64,000 nucleotides of DNA from Galeruca laticollis (lineage: Eukaryota; Arthropoda; Insecta; Coleoptera; Chrysomelidae), in assembly GCA_963921935.1 (NCBI GenBank), contig OY998176.1:173782445-173846444 (forward strand), in the 5' to 3' direction. The notes under the pieces are model-generated. The model made no database searches and was not told the DNA's origin. It was given only the letters and a program-made list of their open reading frames with translations. Both the position numbers and the translations under genes were made by a program. The number at the start of each line of letters is the position of its first letter. Position 1 is the first letter of the stretch. Below are positions 1-10,785 of this stretch, piece by piece.

Positions 1-1573
1 ATATATATTTTGTGAATATATCTTATCTAACTTTCCCTCATTTTTTCAACGTGAATAGAAGATAAATAGTCATTCTGAAGCGTCCAATTTAAAGTGCCTT
101 ATTTAAAGCATTTAACAAGGTAGCAATGAGGATATATTCATAAAAAACGCTGTAATATAGGAGGAAGTATTTTCGCTTAGCTACAAAGATTTATGACAAG
201 ATAAAAATTATTCCCAAAAGTGTTTACTTCGTTGTGGTGTTTTCCTTACTTTCCACCTGTTACACATGCACGGATGTTTACGAAAAGAATCGCTGGAAAA
301 TTCCGAGAGAATTTCCATTCATCTTCTACAATCCGCTAAACGTCGTACTGAAAGAAAAGATGTTTTTTGTGGAATAAGTATCGTATTGTTTATTATTCAT
401 CATTTTTATTTGCAAGTTTGATGTTTGACAATTTGATCCTTTGACTAAGATAAGCTTCCTGATTTGAATAAAATGATATAGAAGAATCACAAGAAATACT
501 GAGCAGTGGAAAATTATTACTATAATTCTAATAATAATAGAATATGATCAATAACCGATGATTCCATAAATTAATGTGAATGCGGACTTACCCCAATCTG
601 GATTAAAGGGTGATAATAAAACATGTTCAAAAATATCAATGGGTTTCACTTCCACACTAAATGAGTCGTCAAATATCAAAGAAGGCAATCTCCTCACATG
701 AAAACTTTCCACAGTGAGGGATAGTTAGTATATTATAATTATCACGGACTTCTATTAGAAGTCTCTCGATGGATCACATATTTGGGTTCACTTCAACAAA
801 CTTCGTTAGTAATATTATTGTAGAGTTAAAATCTAAGCCAAAATGACTAAAATGAAAATGGAGACAGCCGAGTTTGAAACTCAAATTTGGAGTTTTCCGA
901 GTATGAGACCAAACGAAATGGTGATTACTGTTACATTGTAAGTTTGGTTCATAACATATTTCAAAAGTATCACTACATTGTTATAAAAATTGAGATTTTT
1001 AAAGATATAATGTACCTAGTATGTGAAGAAACAAAATATAAATGAAATTCAAATGATTGATTCTCTACAAATTATATACAAAGTTGTTAAGTATTGTCCA
1101 CAGTACAGATCTGATCATCTGGAGTCTCACTCTTGAGCATTTAGTGGCTTTATCATATTACCAAAATAACATAATCTTTCATCTTTTCTCAAGTTTTCAC
1201 CGTAATGTTTTTTTTAGTAAATTATTAACACCCTTCCGTTTCAACGAGTTTAGGATCACTAGTCGGGGTTGTATTATTGTCGGTTTAATACTAGCAGTTG
1301 TTACTCTTTTTTTAACACTCCCTTAGGCATCCCGAGTTCTACTCTGTAATTTACTTCCCCTTGCACTAATCTGTTTCCTCGTTGAGATTTCGTAAATATG
1401 ACTCGTTTCGCTGGGTTAAATTGGAAGTGACATGCACTAGGATGTTTGGTGTAAGTTTCTGTGACACTTTTCCAGTCGAAAACGGTTAGATATTTTTCAA
1501 AGTCAATTAAAGTTCCATATTATTGAAAAATATTAGTATATTCCTAGGGTGAAATTATAACATTTTTTTCTAA
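1..1573. other. AT-rich spacer with no recognised gene
   Basis: No coding sequence, RNA gene or element end was recognised here. Open frames on either strand are short and show no family motif. One short frame at about 844-942 (32 codons) resembles no family I know. The DNA is AT-rich like the other spacers in the window. Confidence 0.5.
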
Positions 1574-1674
1574 TCTCTCTCTCTCTCTCAATCAGACCTC
1601 CTACCCGATTCGCGGGCATAAAAGAGTGACCAACTGCAGGACATATTAATTCCACCTTCTCAATGGATGTTCTT

Positions 1675-1712
<38 letters not shown>

Positions 1713-1738
1713 AATAGAGAGAGAGAGAGAGAGAGAGA
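1574..1738. repeat. Microsatellites: (TC)n, (TG)n and (GA)n
   Basis: A run of TC dinucleotides covers 1574-1589. A compound microsatellite follows: TG repeats at 1674-1698 run directly into GA repeats at 1699-1738, broken once by GAAATA near 1711. These are simple sequence repeats and likely to be length-polymorphic. Confidence 0.95.
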
Positions 1739-2729
1739 AATTCGTAATGAATCTTATGTTGGATGGCTTGGTTTTTGGGTGAAATTGTTGTTTTCAAGAA
1801 TGGTGTCCTGGTGTAGGATTAGTTTTCTCTTCAGGGCTGGGTTGGGGGTGTATTGGATTGTATAGTGCGCGTTGACTTAGAAATTGAATTGGGGGTTGAA
1901 AAAGTGTAGTAATTTTTTTTTGAAAAAGTGACTTGGAAATATTTTTTTGAAAAGTGTATGGAATTGAGAGTATTTGGACGGGATTATCGCTAGAAAGTAA
2001 CTGGAGGGTTGTTTTATGTTGGGATGTATCGAAGGTTGATGTTTGGAAGCGGCGAAGCTCAAAAGTGTGTGGAGATGGTGGGACAAAAAGTGTCTAGGAT
2101 AGAAGCGTAATTGTAGAAGACGAACCATGTATCGCTGCCTATACATATATATGCGTTGGGCTGGCTAGGTGTCAGAAATTAATGGATGAAAAATGGGTGT
2201 TATTTACTGAATTTGAAATGTATCCGATATTTTAAGAGTGAAATATTATGAAATACTGAAAATTTATGATTTTATTGGTTTTTAGAATTTTACTGGAAAA
2301 AGTATATCGGAGACATTTTCTAAAAGTGTATCGAATTGCGTGGTTTGTTGAAGTTGGATGAAATGTTGTGGTGACGTGCCTTGGTGAGTTTGGGATGTTT
2401 ACGGTGGTTGGGGTTCAAAATAATAATCATCTTAAAATGTGGCTCGTACAGCTGCGGCTACATTATTCCATGTCGACGATCGTCGACAGTATGCAGGAAA
2501 ACCGCAGAAAAACCTGCAACACCGACGTGGGTGGTATGGGGGCGGTTGAAAGTATAGGGTGTGTCCAAAGTGTTGAACTATTAATAATTTGAGATTGAGA
2601 GATTTTAGAATCTGTTAGAAGTAGTTTAAATTATGAATGATTTTGAACGTTTGTTGAGCGGTAGGTTGAGTGAATATAAGATTCATTGAATTGAATCGGT
2701 ATGGGATTTATAGTGAATGTAGTTAACGA
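1739..2729. other. Non-coding, possibly 3' flank of the adjacent minus-strand LINE
   Basis: No protein family is recognisable. The stretch lies downstream, in transcript sense, of the minus-strand LINE reading frame that ends at 2730, so part of it may be that element's 3' untranslated region. No poly-A or short-repeat tail marks a clear 3' end. The assignment is a position-based inference. Confidence 0.3.
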
Positions 2730-4015
2730 TTATCGAATGGAAATTGGGGAGCTGTCCATGTAGTCGATATATTCGTCGGGGAGGTCGACGTAGGCCGTGG
2801 CTAGCAAGCGTAACGGATGAAATGGGAGCTTCCTTTTGGGTATTCTACCGAGGGGTCGTCTAATGGCGATCCACGGTGTGAGTAGGGTGTTTTTGGAGAT
2901 TTCGCTGCCCGATTCGATAGCGCGACTAACGTATCGGGCTTGTGAATTGTTTAGACGTGATGGAATGGGCTCGATGTCGGTATTGACATAAACGGTATTG
3001 ATAGGAGAGTATGGTGCTTTGTATTGGCAGTATCTTAGGATTGACTGTTCACAAGTTCGAAGTTTTTTAACAAGATGGTCGAGGAGGGTGCAATAGACGT
3101 TTGCTCTATAGTCTCTTATTGGACGAACATATGTTTTATACGTATGAAGTAAGGTAGTAGGGTGAGTGCGTCCGAAGCTCCCGCCGAGCGCCTTAAGAAG
3201 ATTAACTCTCCGTCGGACTTTATTTAAAGTGTCCATTAGGTCGGCCATCAAGTTGAGAGTGTTAGTAAATTTCACTCCCAAATAGACGACTTCCCTGCGG
3301 ATTTCGAGTTGATCTCCCCAGAGCACGAGGCCAAAGATTGTAGGTAGAAGTCGTTCGCTCATGGTATCAGGGTGTTTGAAAACGATGGCTTGGGTATTTT
3401 GAGGGTTGAGAGTCACCCGCCATCTCCTGCACCAATTTGAAAATTGAGTCAGTACATTTTCGAATCGAATGTTGAGAGAGCGAATGTCAGTGGCGGAAAT
3501 GATTAGTGCTATTCAGCATTGATTTCGTACCGAACCTGGGCGTTGAGACGGTTCCATTATGTTTTGACAGCGGGATCTCGAGTGCGGGCGTATAACCTGT
3601 ATAACTGTCTTTTCTGGCGAATTTGGAGCATAATTCTCTGCGGAAGGGCATGAAAGTTGGTGTTTACGGTGGTAAGAGGAACGGCGATGTCTCGTGCATC
3701 GATTAAGAGAGATTGGAATTCTTCTGCATGATTATCTATGTCATCAGTGCTCTGATGATTGACGGGGTGTGGTAAATTAGTAGAGACATGGTTGGCGAAG
3801 GAATCCCAATCGGCTTTTTTGAAATCGCGAAATGTGAAACTAGTTGACGGTGCTGATATTGGATTGTGTAGTGCGGTTTTGACTAGTAGCGGGACATGGT
3901 CGGGGGTAATAGGGTGCCTATAGAGCATTCATCGTCTATGTGATTGAGTAACCTGTCAGTGTAGATTATGTGGTCGACAATGGAAGAGCCGAGGTGACTT
4001 ATTAGCGTTGGATGT
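2730..4015 (-). pseudogene. Jockey-like LINE ORF2 with internal deletion of the RT core
   Basis: Read on the minus strand from 4015 down. The first part is the C-terminal end of an apurinic-type endonuclease: GSSIVDHII near 3980, then a linker with FKKADWDSFANHV in the frame 3928-3557. After a short disrupted stretch the frame 3416-2730 gives the end of an RT domain and its thumb: SNWCRRWR, LNPQNTQAIVF, VVYLGVKF, then LLHTYKTYVRPIRDY. These motif pairs are standard for jockey-clade and related LINEs. The catalytic RT blocks, including YADD, are missing. The linker runs into ALIISATDIRSLN near 3510, the sequence that normally follows YADD, so a clean internal deletion of roughly 350 codons is inferred. 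A frameshift near 3940 also splits the endonuclease. The element is dead, and the 5' part and ORF1 are absent. Confidence 0.82.
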
Positions 4016-4200
4016 TCTTGTCTCATGGAACCATTTATGAATCATGGTAACTACTACGGTGTTTTTATTTTGGCCGCCACAGCCGTCCGCTATCAATCTC
4101 AATATTTTTAGGTCGCCAAAATTTGTCGCAGTAAGTCTATGATAATTTGCCGAACTTACTTCATTAGTAACTTTGCTGTGCACATTCTCCGTCCAATTAT
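4016..4200 (-). pseudogene. Fragment of a CGGQNKN-motif transposase-like gene
   Basis: On the minus strand this fragment reads through SANYHRLTATNFGDLKILRL and then ADGCGGQNKN, followed by a VTMIHKWF-type helix. The D-G-C-G-G-Q-N-K-N signature is shared by large, repetitive families of uncharacterised insect proteins that look like RNase H-fold transposases. That placement is from memory of the family and the function is an inference. A better preserved relative with SDTCSGQNRN lies at 22,737-25,271. Only about 60 codons survive. The frame runs straight into the LINE endonuclease fragment near 4015, so one event broke the other. Confidence 0.55.
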
Positions 4201-4965
4201 AAGATAATACTTTTTGGCAAGTTAGTTGGTCTTTGAACGATCATTGAACCATTATAAAATTATAGATATAAAGTTGTCTGCTGTAATAAGCTGACTGATC
4301 AGCTAATTTTGGGAGCACTAAGTTTTTTTTGGAAATCAAAGCTGAAAGTAATAACATTTTAATGAATGAACTCGTTTCTCAGTAATGAGCTCTTGTTTGC
4401 GAGAACCGTCACATTCTTGTTCAATTTTTTCGGCCAAGATTATGCAGGTGGAACTGGCATTTTTTGTGGTATACCAAACCCAATATTGGAATTGGTGTTG
4501 TATAATTTCTGAAATAAGATATCTTCACGTGTAAATCAACATTGATTTTTCATAATTTATGTTCAATGTATTATTTAACTTAAATTTGAACAAATATTAT
4601 AAATATTTTCCAGAAACACACAACTAAAATTTCTGATTTCTATAACTAACTAAAAAGTGTGGTTATAGAATGAAATTACGCGTGACACAACAAGTCATAT
4701 GATAGGCTGAAAGGGGGATTTCCGTAATTGAAAGTAATATTCAAATATTATGTCCATTTTTGAAACTAACTCATATTTTGTTCGTGTAATTACATGTGTT
4801 TTTAGTCGACTATGATAGAAACCGAAGTGTTTACCTGAAAGGCAATGAGTTAATCTATACATTCCGTAATTTAACTCAGTTTGATAGAAAACTGGAGATT
4901 GCCGTCTTTGATATTAGACGACTCAAATAACACTCAAGTTATACTAATACGTGACCTGTAATTTA
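4201..4965. other. Spacer without recognised features
   Basis: AT-rich sequence with no protein motif, RNA gene or terminal repeat that I can support. Confidence 0.4.
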
Positions 4966-5280
4966 GGAGCAACATTAGTGCACATCTATACATAAAAAAA
5001 TTATTGCAACCTCATCTTATTCCTTACCAGGATACTTCAAAATTCAACTTTTCAGCAAAATAACGCTCTGTCACATATAGCCAGACATACCTTGTACTAC
5101 TTCCACCTGGCTCAAATTCATCTATTACCTTAGCCCCCAAGATCCCCAAATTTCTCCCCTATTGAACACGTGTAGGACATAATCGGTAGAAGGTTGAGAA
5201 ATTCACCGCGTCCTCCTCAAACTCTGATAGCTCTTCGACATGAATTAGAGGTGGCATAGGATGGGTATTTATATACCCTC
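4966..5280 (+). pseudogene. Tc1-like transposase, C-terminal fragment
   Basis: From about 5053 a single frame gives QQNNALSHIARHTL, HLAQIHLLP, P-P-R-S-P-N-F-S-P-I-E-H-V, then DIIGRRLRNSPRPP and TLIALRHELEVA. This is the last third of a Tc1 transposase, including the SPDLNPIEHVWD block that carries the third catalytic acidic residue. The same frame can be followed upstream to about 4966. The reading frame has no frameshift over about 220 bp, but three positions where the family has tryptophan are TAG instead of TGG (after LLP, after IEHV and after LEVA). A fourth stop lies upstream. The N-terminal two thirds and both inverted repeats are not visible. Confidence 0.8.
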
Positions 5281-5893
5281 AATGTATAATATCTGTATAC
5301 AGACTCTCAAAATTTTGTGATCATAAAATTCTACTGGCAATTCAGACAAGTTCAATACACTTCGACATAATTGAGGTGTTCTTGGAAATTCCCAAAACAT
5401 ATAAGTAGTCAAACAATAAATCGTGTCAATCAGAAGGGTTGAAATTTACGATACAATAGAAACTAGATGTACAATTACTTTTCGTATTTATGGATCTACA
5501 TTGATAAAAAATCCTAGAATAGACAGGTCTCATCATTTAATTCATGTTTATTTTACATTTTCACAGCCACTTGTAGTGGAGAGTTGCCTAATTTGAACGG
5601 CCACCTAAATTGAACTATGTTAATAAATTCTAATTGAGAGGCAGGTTATGCCATCTGATGCTCAAATACTGAAGTTTGTGATCTAAAACTTCCAGTTGTT
5701 CCATTAATTTAATAGTTTTCGTTTGTATTTGTTACTGGCAAGGTGGTTTTCATTTTCGTTGTGTTGACTGTAATGCACTTAAGGCATAAGGAAAACTTTA
5801 TTGTGGTAAGTACTTTTTTGTTATCCTAGTTATATTTTTTAGAGTATTTTGGATGTACCTTGTAAATAAAGAATGAAAACAACTTTAGATACA

Positions 5894-5991
5894 TTTTTTA
5901 GGTTAACTTAAAAGACATTTGTGTTGTTTCTTAAATTGAACCGGTTCAATTTAAGAAACAACACAAATTTTTTTAAGTTAACCTAAAAATT
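5894..5991. repeat. Near-perfect 98 bp inverted repeat (hairpin)
   Basis: Two arms of about 49 bases meet with no loop between 5942 and 5943. They differ only by one short indel and one or two mismatches in an A-rich stretch. The centre contains TTGAACC/GGTTCAA, so each arm carries the CCTAATTTGAAC-like motif found at the ends of pogo-like element A. It may be a subterminal palindrome of that element or the trace of an internal inversion. Confidence 0.9.
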
Positions 5992-6399
5992 TAATTTAAA
6001 GTTGTTGGAAACGTTTTACGAAGTTAGGTTAATTTATTTCGAATTTCTAAGGTAAGGTGGGGTAAGTGCAAAACCGGGAAAACAGCAATCACGATCTATA
6101 TCGGACGACTTTTGACAATTTCTGTTCTCATAAGGCATAGAACTTATTGTTTTACAAGCACTGACTCGTGGCTAGTATGCGAACTTGACAGAATTATTTT
6201 TCGGCGATACTTCAACTGTCAAACATCAACTGCTTTCGAATTCTAACCTCAGTGTAACGTGCTCATGGAGATTGTGGGGAAAATAGTAGTTCTAATATAG
6301 AGTCATAGATTTCCATATTCTCACGCTATTTTCAACATTGATAAGTCAATCTGTATATAGTTAGTTGTTGTGTGATATTCATTTTTAAGGAAATAGCGT

Positions 6400-6490
6400 G
6401 GGTAAGTGCACTTCACCGAGGATATTCTAGTCAGGGAAAGAGCAATCACACGTGGGTAGGAAAATGCAATAAAGTGATTGCCCTTTCCTG
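6400..6490. repeat. Left subterminal repeats of pogo-like element B
   Basis: This stretch holds GGGTAAGTGCACTTC, GGGAAAGAGCAATCACA and AGTGATTGCCCTTTCC, variants of one motif in both orientations. The matching cluster at the right end is at 9885-9975. Subterminal repeats of this kind often bind the element's own transposase; that role is inferred here. Confidence 0.6.
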
Positions 6491-7838
6491 ATTTGAATGT
6501 TTATTCGTTTTTCCAGACTTACCGAAGAGATGGTGAGGAATTATGTCGTGGCACTGGCTATTCCCAAGATAATATTGATATTGCCTTCGACCAGATAAAA
6601 AGAGGCATTTTGATCATAAGGAAGGCTTCACGTTCATTCAATATAGCCTGCAGTACTTTAAATTGTACCGTATCCGGTAGACGAAGAGTCAAAAGCTGAA
6701 CTGGTGCCAGAGCACTAACTTTGCCATTGACTGAGGAAAAAAGATTAGAAGAGTACCTCACCATATTGGAAAAATGGGGCTTTGGTTTGAGTTGGAAAGA
6801 AGTTTTGGACTGCATCGAGAATTTCGTGACAGTCAATGAAATTGAAACACCATTTCGTTTCAATAGACCGGGAGAAGATTGGTTTCTAGCTTTTAAGCAG
6901 CGACATGGTCTGTCAATTAAAAAACCGCAATTTGAAGAATACGTCAGGACCAGAATGACAGATCCATTCATAATCAATGAATATTTTGATTCGCTATTCA
7001 AGACATTGAATTGGACCTATTCGATAAACCCAATAGAATCTGGAACATGGACCAGAGTTCCACCTGCTCTGATTCGTCAACGACCAAAGTTGTTGGCAAA
7101 AAAGGAAAGCCATCTTCGCGACTAACATGTGGTAGTGGAGAGGAGAATATCACTTGGTTAGTAGCAGCAGATGCTGCTAGCACTTAAGCACCACCTTCAA
7201 TAATATTTGAAGGAAAAGATGTATGGGAAAATTGGTAACCAGAATCTAACGAGTGTTACACAGATACTGCATATGCTGCAAGCCCCAAGGGATGAATGAC
7301 TTCAGACATCTACTCAAATTATTTCGAGAAAAGTCTGATTCCATCTTTAGGGAACGAACGGCCAGTTTTGATACTTTATCACGGGCACGCGACGCATGTG
7401 ACCAAAGAAAATGCTACATTGGTTAGACAACAAAACATTATAATTTTAAAACTCCCTGCTCACACCAGTCACCTGTTGCAGCCATTAGAGCTTGCTGTTT
7501 TGAAATCCTTCAAAGGCAAATGGGACGCAAATTTGGTTGCATGGCAATGAGGCCATTTGGGACAAAATATTCCAAAAAAAAGTTTTCGCTGCTCTTGAGA
7601 AAATCTTGGAAATGCTTGCCTTCTTCAGTGGTAGAAAGTGGTTTTCGATAGGCCGGTATTGTCCCTTATAACAGAAATGTTATTGAAGAATCGTTATATG
7701 ATCCATAAACTTTAGGGAGGTAGAGCCATACAACTATGAACTCCAGTTTCCAAGATATCTTACTGAAATCATTGGAAGAATCAACGTCGCAATTGATGAC
7801 AAAGCCAAGAAGAAAAATTGCTCCAGGTGCACTGAAAT
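6470..7838 (+). pseudogene. Pogo/Tigger-like transposase B, N-terminal and DDE part
   Basis: Broken DDE transposase of the pogo type. Domains in order are a Psq-like helix-turn-helix (TYRRDGEELCRGTGY to ASRSFNIACSTLN, about 6515-6660), then after one in-frame stop a CENP-B-type HTH region (WGFGLSWKEV, PGEDWFLAFKQRHGLSIKKP, 6720-7010). The start of the DDE domain follows (DKPNRIWNMD, GKKGKPSSRLTCGSGEENIT, 7015-7185), with the second Asp block LYHGHATHVT and LPAHTSHLLQPLELAVLKSF at 7360-7530. The tail SSFQDILLKSLEESTS, then PRRKIAPGA, reaches about 7838. At least three frameshifts and several stops are present. The gene resumes after the MULE insertion at 9180. Confidence 0.85.
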
Positions 7839-7839
7839 A

Positions 7840-8868
7840 TTTTCTAGTTCATCTGGCATTAAATGAAAACCAAATATTTCAGATACTTGAAGCGGATCGA
7901 CAAACGGTAGACCGAACAAATGTTTGAGCCTTTCTCCAATATCTGATTTTGAATCACTATAATGGACAGACAAACCAAGCTGCATAATTTCACGATACCA
8001 GGCTTGCTTTAAATGAAAAAGACAGCCTCTTATTTCAGATGTTGGAAAAATATCTTTAACAGCCAAATGTATGGCAATCTCAAAGTCAATCATATTTTTT
8101 TTGGATTTAAACAAAGTTCAACCCTATTACATTCTGACAGAATGTGCAGGAATAATTTCTCGTAAACATCTTTGTTCTAAGAAAGTAATAAAGCGAACAC
8201 TACTGGCACATACTGTCAATTTTTATACGCATGCAGAGTGAAAAATTGATAAAAGTTTTGCACGCAATATTGGAAAGTTCCGTCCATATAAATCACGTCA
8301 GAGAAATACAGAAAATTCAAATTTAGAAAACAAGAAAATATGACAATATTATTGTCAGTATCGTTGACTAGCAGAAAACTGTCCTGTTGTAATGTTTCAT
8401 TGTACAGACATATTAAGGCTTCATGTACATCTTGAATATTTTTTGGTTGAGGAGGCAAGAACGTACGACGTGCAGAATAAATATTCTTTCTTGTATAACC
8501 CAAGTCTTTTAACGACATATTGCTCACCAATTCAGGACAGTTTTTTAACTATTTATGGATTAACTGCATCGGTCGCTCAAAAATATATTCAACAGCCTTT
8601 CTTTCCACGATGTTACTTAGTTTTTGTCTAGATTACTATCCACTTCATGATTATGCACTAATTCACTTTCCACAATTTTATTTTCGTCCACGGTATATAG
8701 TTTTGATTTGCACATTTCTGCTGTACAACGCCAATAAGTTTTGCTAGATGCCATCGTTCTACATTTTGGAAATTTTCCACGGTTTACCACTAGAAGAGTT
8801 ATGCCCTTCTCACTCAACATAACTTCACACTTAATTTCCATTCTTGTTGTACTACAGTTCGAAGACAA
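7840..8868 (-). pseudogene. MULE (Phantom-like) transposase with FLYWCH-type zinc finger
   Basis: On the minus strand, 8868-8617 encodes a FLYWCH-like zinc finger (KTYWRCTAEMCKSKL, then ELVHNHEV). The segment 8530-8216 continues with PPQPKNIQDV, a DVIYMDGTFQYC block with the first catalytic Asp, and FYQFFTLHAY. The segment 8114-7840 has FPTSEIRGCLFHLKQAWYR, the Mutator C-x-x-H region, and LFGLPFVDPLQVSEIF. Gaps and frame changes separate the three pieces and the C-terminus is missing. It lies in opposite orientation inside the pogo-like transposase B, whose coding sequence stops near 7838 and resumes near 9180, so the MULE came in later. I could not identify convincing MULE inverted repeats or a 9 bp target duplication. 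The stretch 8869-9179 is probably its 5' flank. Confidence 0.8.
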
Positions 8869-9179
8869 ATAAAATACAACCCGTAAAATATTTGTTAAGA
8901 TAGAATTCTAATAAAACCTCTGCCTACTCCCTACCCCCGCCAGGGTAAACTATTAGGGCAGTCCCGATAACAGAACATTTATTGGATTGTTATTGTCTTG
9001 AAATTCTATTACCACAAATATCATATTCACGGTATTTTGGTTTTTTCCTCATTTTATCAGCATAAGCACCTCTTTACATTATCGTCAAAATTATGTATTC
9101 CGGGAATGCCGATAATCCCTTGACAGTTACTACCTGAGACTCCCCTTATTAAATAGGGTGAAATTTTCACCATTGCGCA

Positions 9180-9740
9180 CAACTCACCTATGCCGGAACA
9201 AAATCAAAAGCAGCTGAAATAAAATCCAGGAAAATTTTTGCCGGTAGTCAAAAAGACAGTGAACCAATTTATTAAGAGTCCTATGACGATACGGACCCCG
9301 AAAGCTTCCCCAGTTTGCAAGACCTTTCAAATGTGTGAAACCTTGATTCAGCAAAAAAAATATAATTAAATCCACCCTTGAATGCAACCAACTAGATGGA
9401 AATGACCCCTGAAAAACAGAATGAGGAAGACCATGATGCCTTAGAAGTATGAATGTTTGTGATTGCAGAATACACAGATGGAAAATATGCTGAGAGATTT
9501 CTAGGGAAAGTGAGTGAAATTATTGAGTTGTAAAATCAGTTGTAAATCAAATGCTCCTTTTTGCGGAAAAAAAATAGGAAAAGAACAGTTTTTTGTCGTT
9601 CCAGACGTAGAAGATATCGACGTTATATGCCGAGAAAATATTGTGAAAGTGTTGAAACAGCCACGTCAGTGAAGAGGAAGATACTATTTTTGTTATTCAG
9701 AGGTAGAAAAATATTTGAAGTGAAGTTTCGTCACTATTTT
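9180..9740 (+). pseudogene. Pogo-like transposase B, C-terminal tail
   Basis: This is the continuation of the gene that stops at 7838. It reads PEQNQKQLK and an acidic segment YDDTDPESFPSLQDLS. Then come EEDHDALEV, FVIAEYTDGKYAERFLGKV, a frameshifted ICRENIVKVLKQPR and GRYYFCYSEVEKYLK. Tails with a G-K-x-Y-x-x-x-x-G-K-V strand and a final R-G-x-Y-x-F block are common at the C-terminus of insect pogo transposases. Several stops and frame changes are present. Its match to the expected continuation confirms that the two pieces are one gene split by the MULE. Confidence 0.62.
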
Positions 9741-9884
9741 TTTCTGTTGGTGTAGTTTTTTTTGTATGTTGAAAAATAGAATTCATTTTGTATTAGCTTT
9801 TGACGCAATTTTGACGTTATCGTTGAAATGAAAGTTAGATTTTGGTTCAGATATAATCATTTTGAATGCCGAAAGTGTTTTGCA

Positions 9885-9975
9885 CTTATCCGATTCCATC
9901 AATCACACTCTCTACGGTCAAAAACAAATGTGATTGCACTTTCCCGGGTTAGATGGGAAAGTGCGATCACCTGAC
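9885..9975. repeat. Right subterminal repeats of pogo-like element B
   Basis: TTTTGCACTTATCC, GTGATTGCACTTTCCC and GGGAAAGTGCGATCAC lie within 90 bases. The last two form an inverted pair around CGGGTTAGAT. They mirror the left-end cluster at 6400-6490. Confidence 0.6.
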
Positions 9976-10181
9976 TGCTTAATTTTTTTCACATGATTCT
10001 CGAAAATTAATAAACTTTTCCAAAAAAGCATTACACTTCAGTTAAAACATCCATCAAGGAATCGGCACACCAAATTTAAAGACTATGAAGCAAAACTTGT
10101 TTCATTAACTTTATTTCAAACTCACACTAACAAAAAAGTGGTCGCTCTTACCCCACTCTACGTATTCCTATATTAAAAAGG

Positions 10182-10190
<9 letters not shown>

Positions 10191-10222
<32 letters not shown>
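10191..10222. repeat. (TA)n microsatellite, left of Penelope fragment
   Basis: About 16 TA dinucleotides. A matching TA tract lies at 10786-10812 on the other side of the Penelope-like fragment, suggesting that fragment inserted into a single TA microsatellite. Confidence 0.95.
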
Positions 10223-10225
<3 letters not shown>

Positions 10226-10783
10226 TTCATTGTTCTTGGGCATCAGGTTATTCATAAATAATGTATCAAATTATATTTTTATTTAACGTTTCGCTCCCGA
10301 GTTCGGAGCATTTTCAAAAATGTTTACAATGATGTTAAAATAATAAATTGAAAACGATTGAACTATTAAAATTAAATGTACACACAGAGACGACAAAAAC
10401 TGGTAACTAATGAAACAATTTAAAAAATAATAAAATCGAAAGTACCTGCCATAGAAACAACGGTTTACCATATACCAGGGACATTCAACAAGTTGATGTT
10501 ATTATTATAATAAATTATAATATATCTGGCTTAGATTTTTGATATCTTGTTTATCGTTTACTGCATTGATCTCCTTTTTTATATGTATCATTTCTTTTAT
10601 TGTTAGTTTTTTTTAATTAGAATCTTGGTTTATTATTATAGTATTATTAAAGTCAAATTTATATTTTTCATTTTTCACATGTTTATGAAGCGCAGTGGAG
10701 GCGGTTTTTGTATATTTATGGCCGTTAAGTCTATTTTCAAGATGTTGGGTTGTCATACCTATATATTTTTTGGGACAGTCTAA

Positions 10784-10785
<2 letters not shown>
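10223..10785 (-). pseudogene. Penelope-like element 3' fragment with GIY-YIG endonuclease
   Basis: On the minus strand from 10785, the sequence reads CLDCPKKYIGMTTQHLENRL, then NGHKYTKTAS and ALHKHVKNEKYKFDF, then TIKEMIHIKKEINAVND with LSQIYYNLL. This is the GIY-YIG nuclease characteristic of Penelope-like retroelements, with the C-x-x-C...YIG core intact. The downstream part contains GCTCCGAACTCGGGAGCGAA, typical of the untranslated end of these elements. The RT domain is absent, so the copy is 5'-truncated. Both sides are TA microsatellite. Confidence 0.82.

Larger units (their letters stand above)
6055..10158 (+). mobile_element. Pogo-like DNA transposon B, nested in A
   Basis: The left terminus AGGTGGGGTAAGTGC and the reversed right terminus GAGTGGGGTAAGAGC are imperfect inverted repeats, each abutted by TA (6053-6054 and 10159-10160). 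The element contains a decayed pogo/Tigger-type transposase on the plus strand in two pieces, 6470-7838 and 9180-9740. The pieces are separated by a minus-strand MULE remnant. A subterminal motif of the form GTGATTGCACTTTCCC occurs in both orientations near both ends (6400-6490 and 9885-9975). The 4.1 kb length includes the MULE insertion. Confidence 0.75.

Noticed and set aside
1057..1326. 89-residue open frame on the plus strand with a hydrophobic C-terminus
   Set aside because: It has no family motif and no supporting splice or promoter context, and its length is within chance for AT-rich DNA.
1877..2146. 89-residue open frame on the minus strand
   Set aside because: Low-complexity His/Phe/Lys composition from A- and T-rich runs, with no conserved motif.
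5053..5275. TAG reassigned to tryptophan as an explanation for the Tc1 fragment
   Set aside because: Other elements in the window use TGG for tryptophan and carry ordinary TAA, TAG and TGA stops, so mutation is the simpler reading.
6558..7001. 147-residue open frame on the minus strand
   Set aside because: It is the antisense shadow of the pogo-like transposase B HTH region read on the plus strand.
7725..9200. 9 bp target duplication for the MULE (ACAACTATG versus ACAACTCAC, or ATTGCTCCA versus ATTGCGCAC)
   Set aside because: Matches are partial and no inverted termini accompany them, so they are likely chance.
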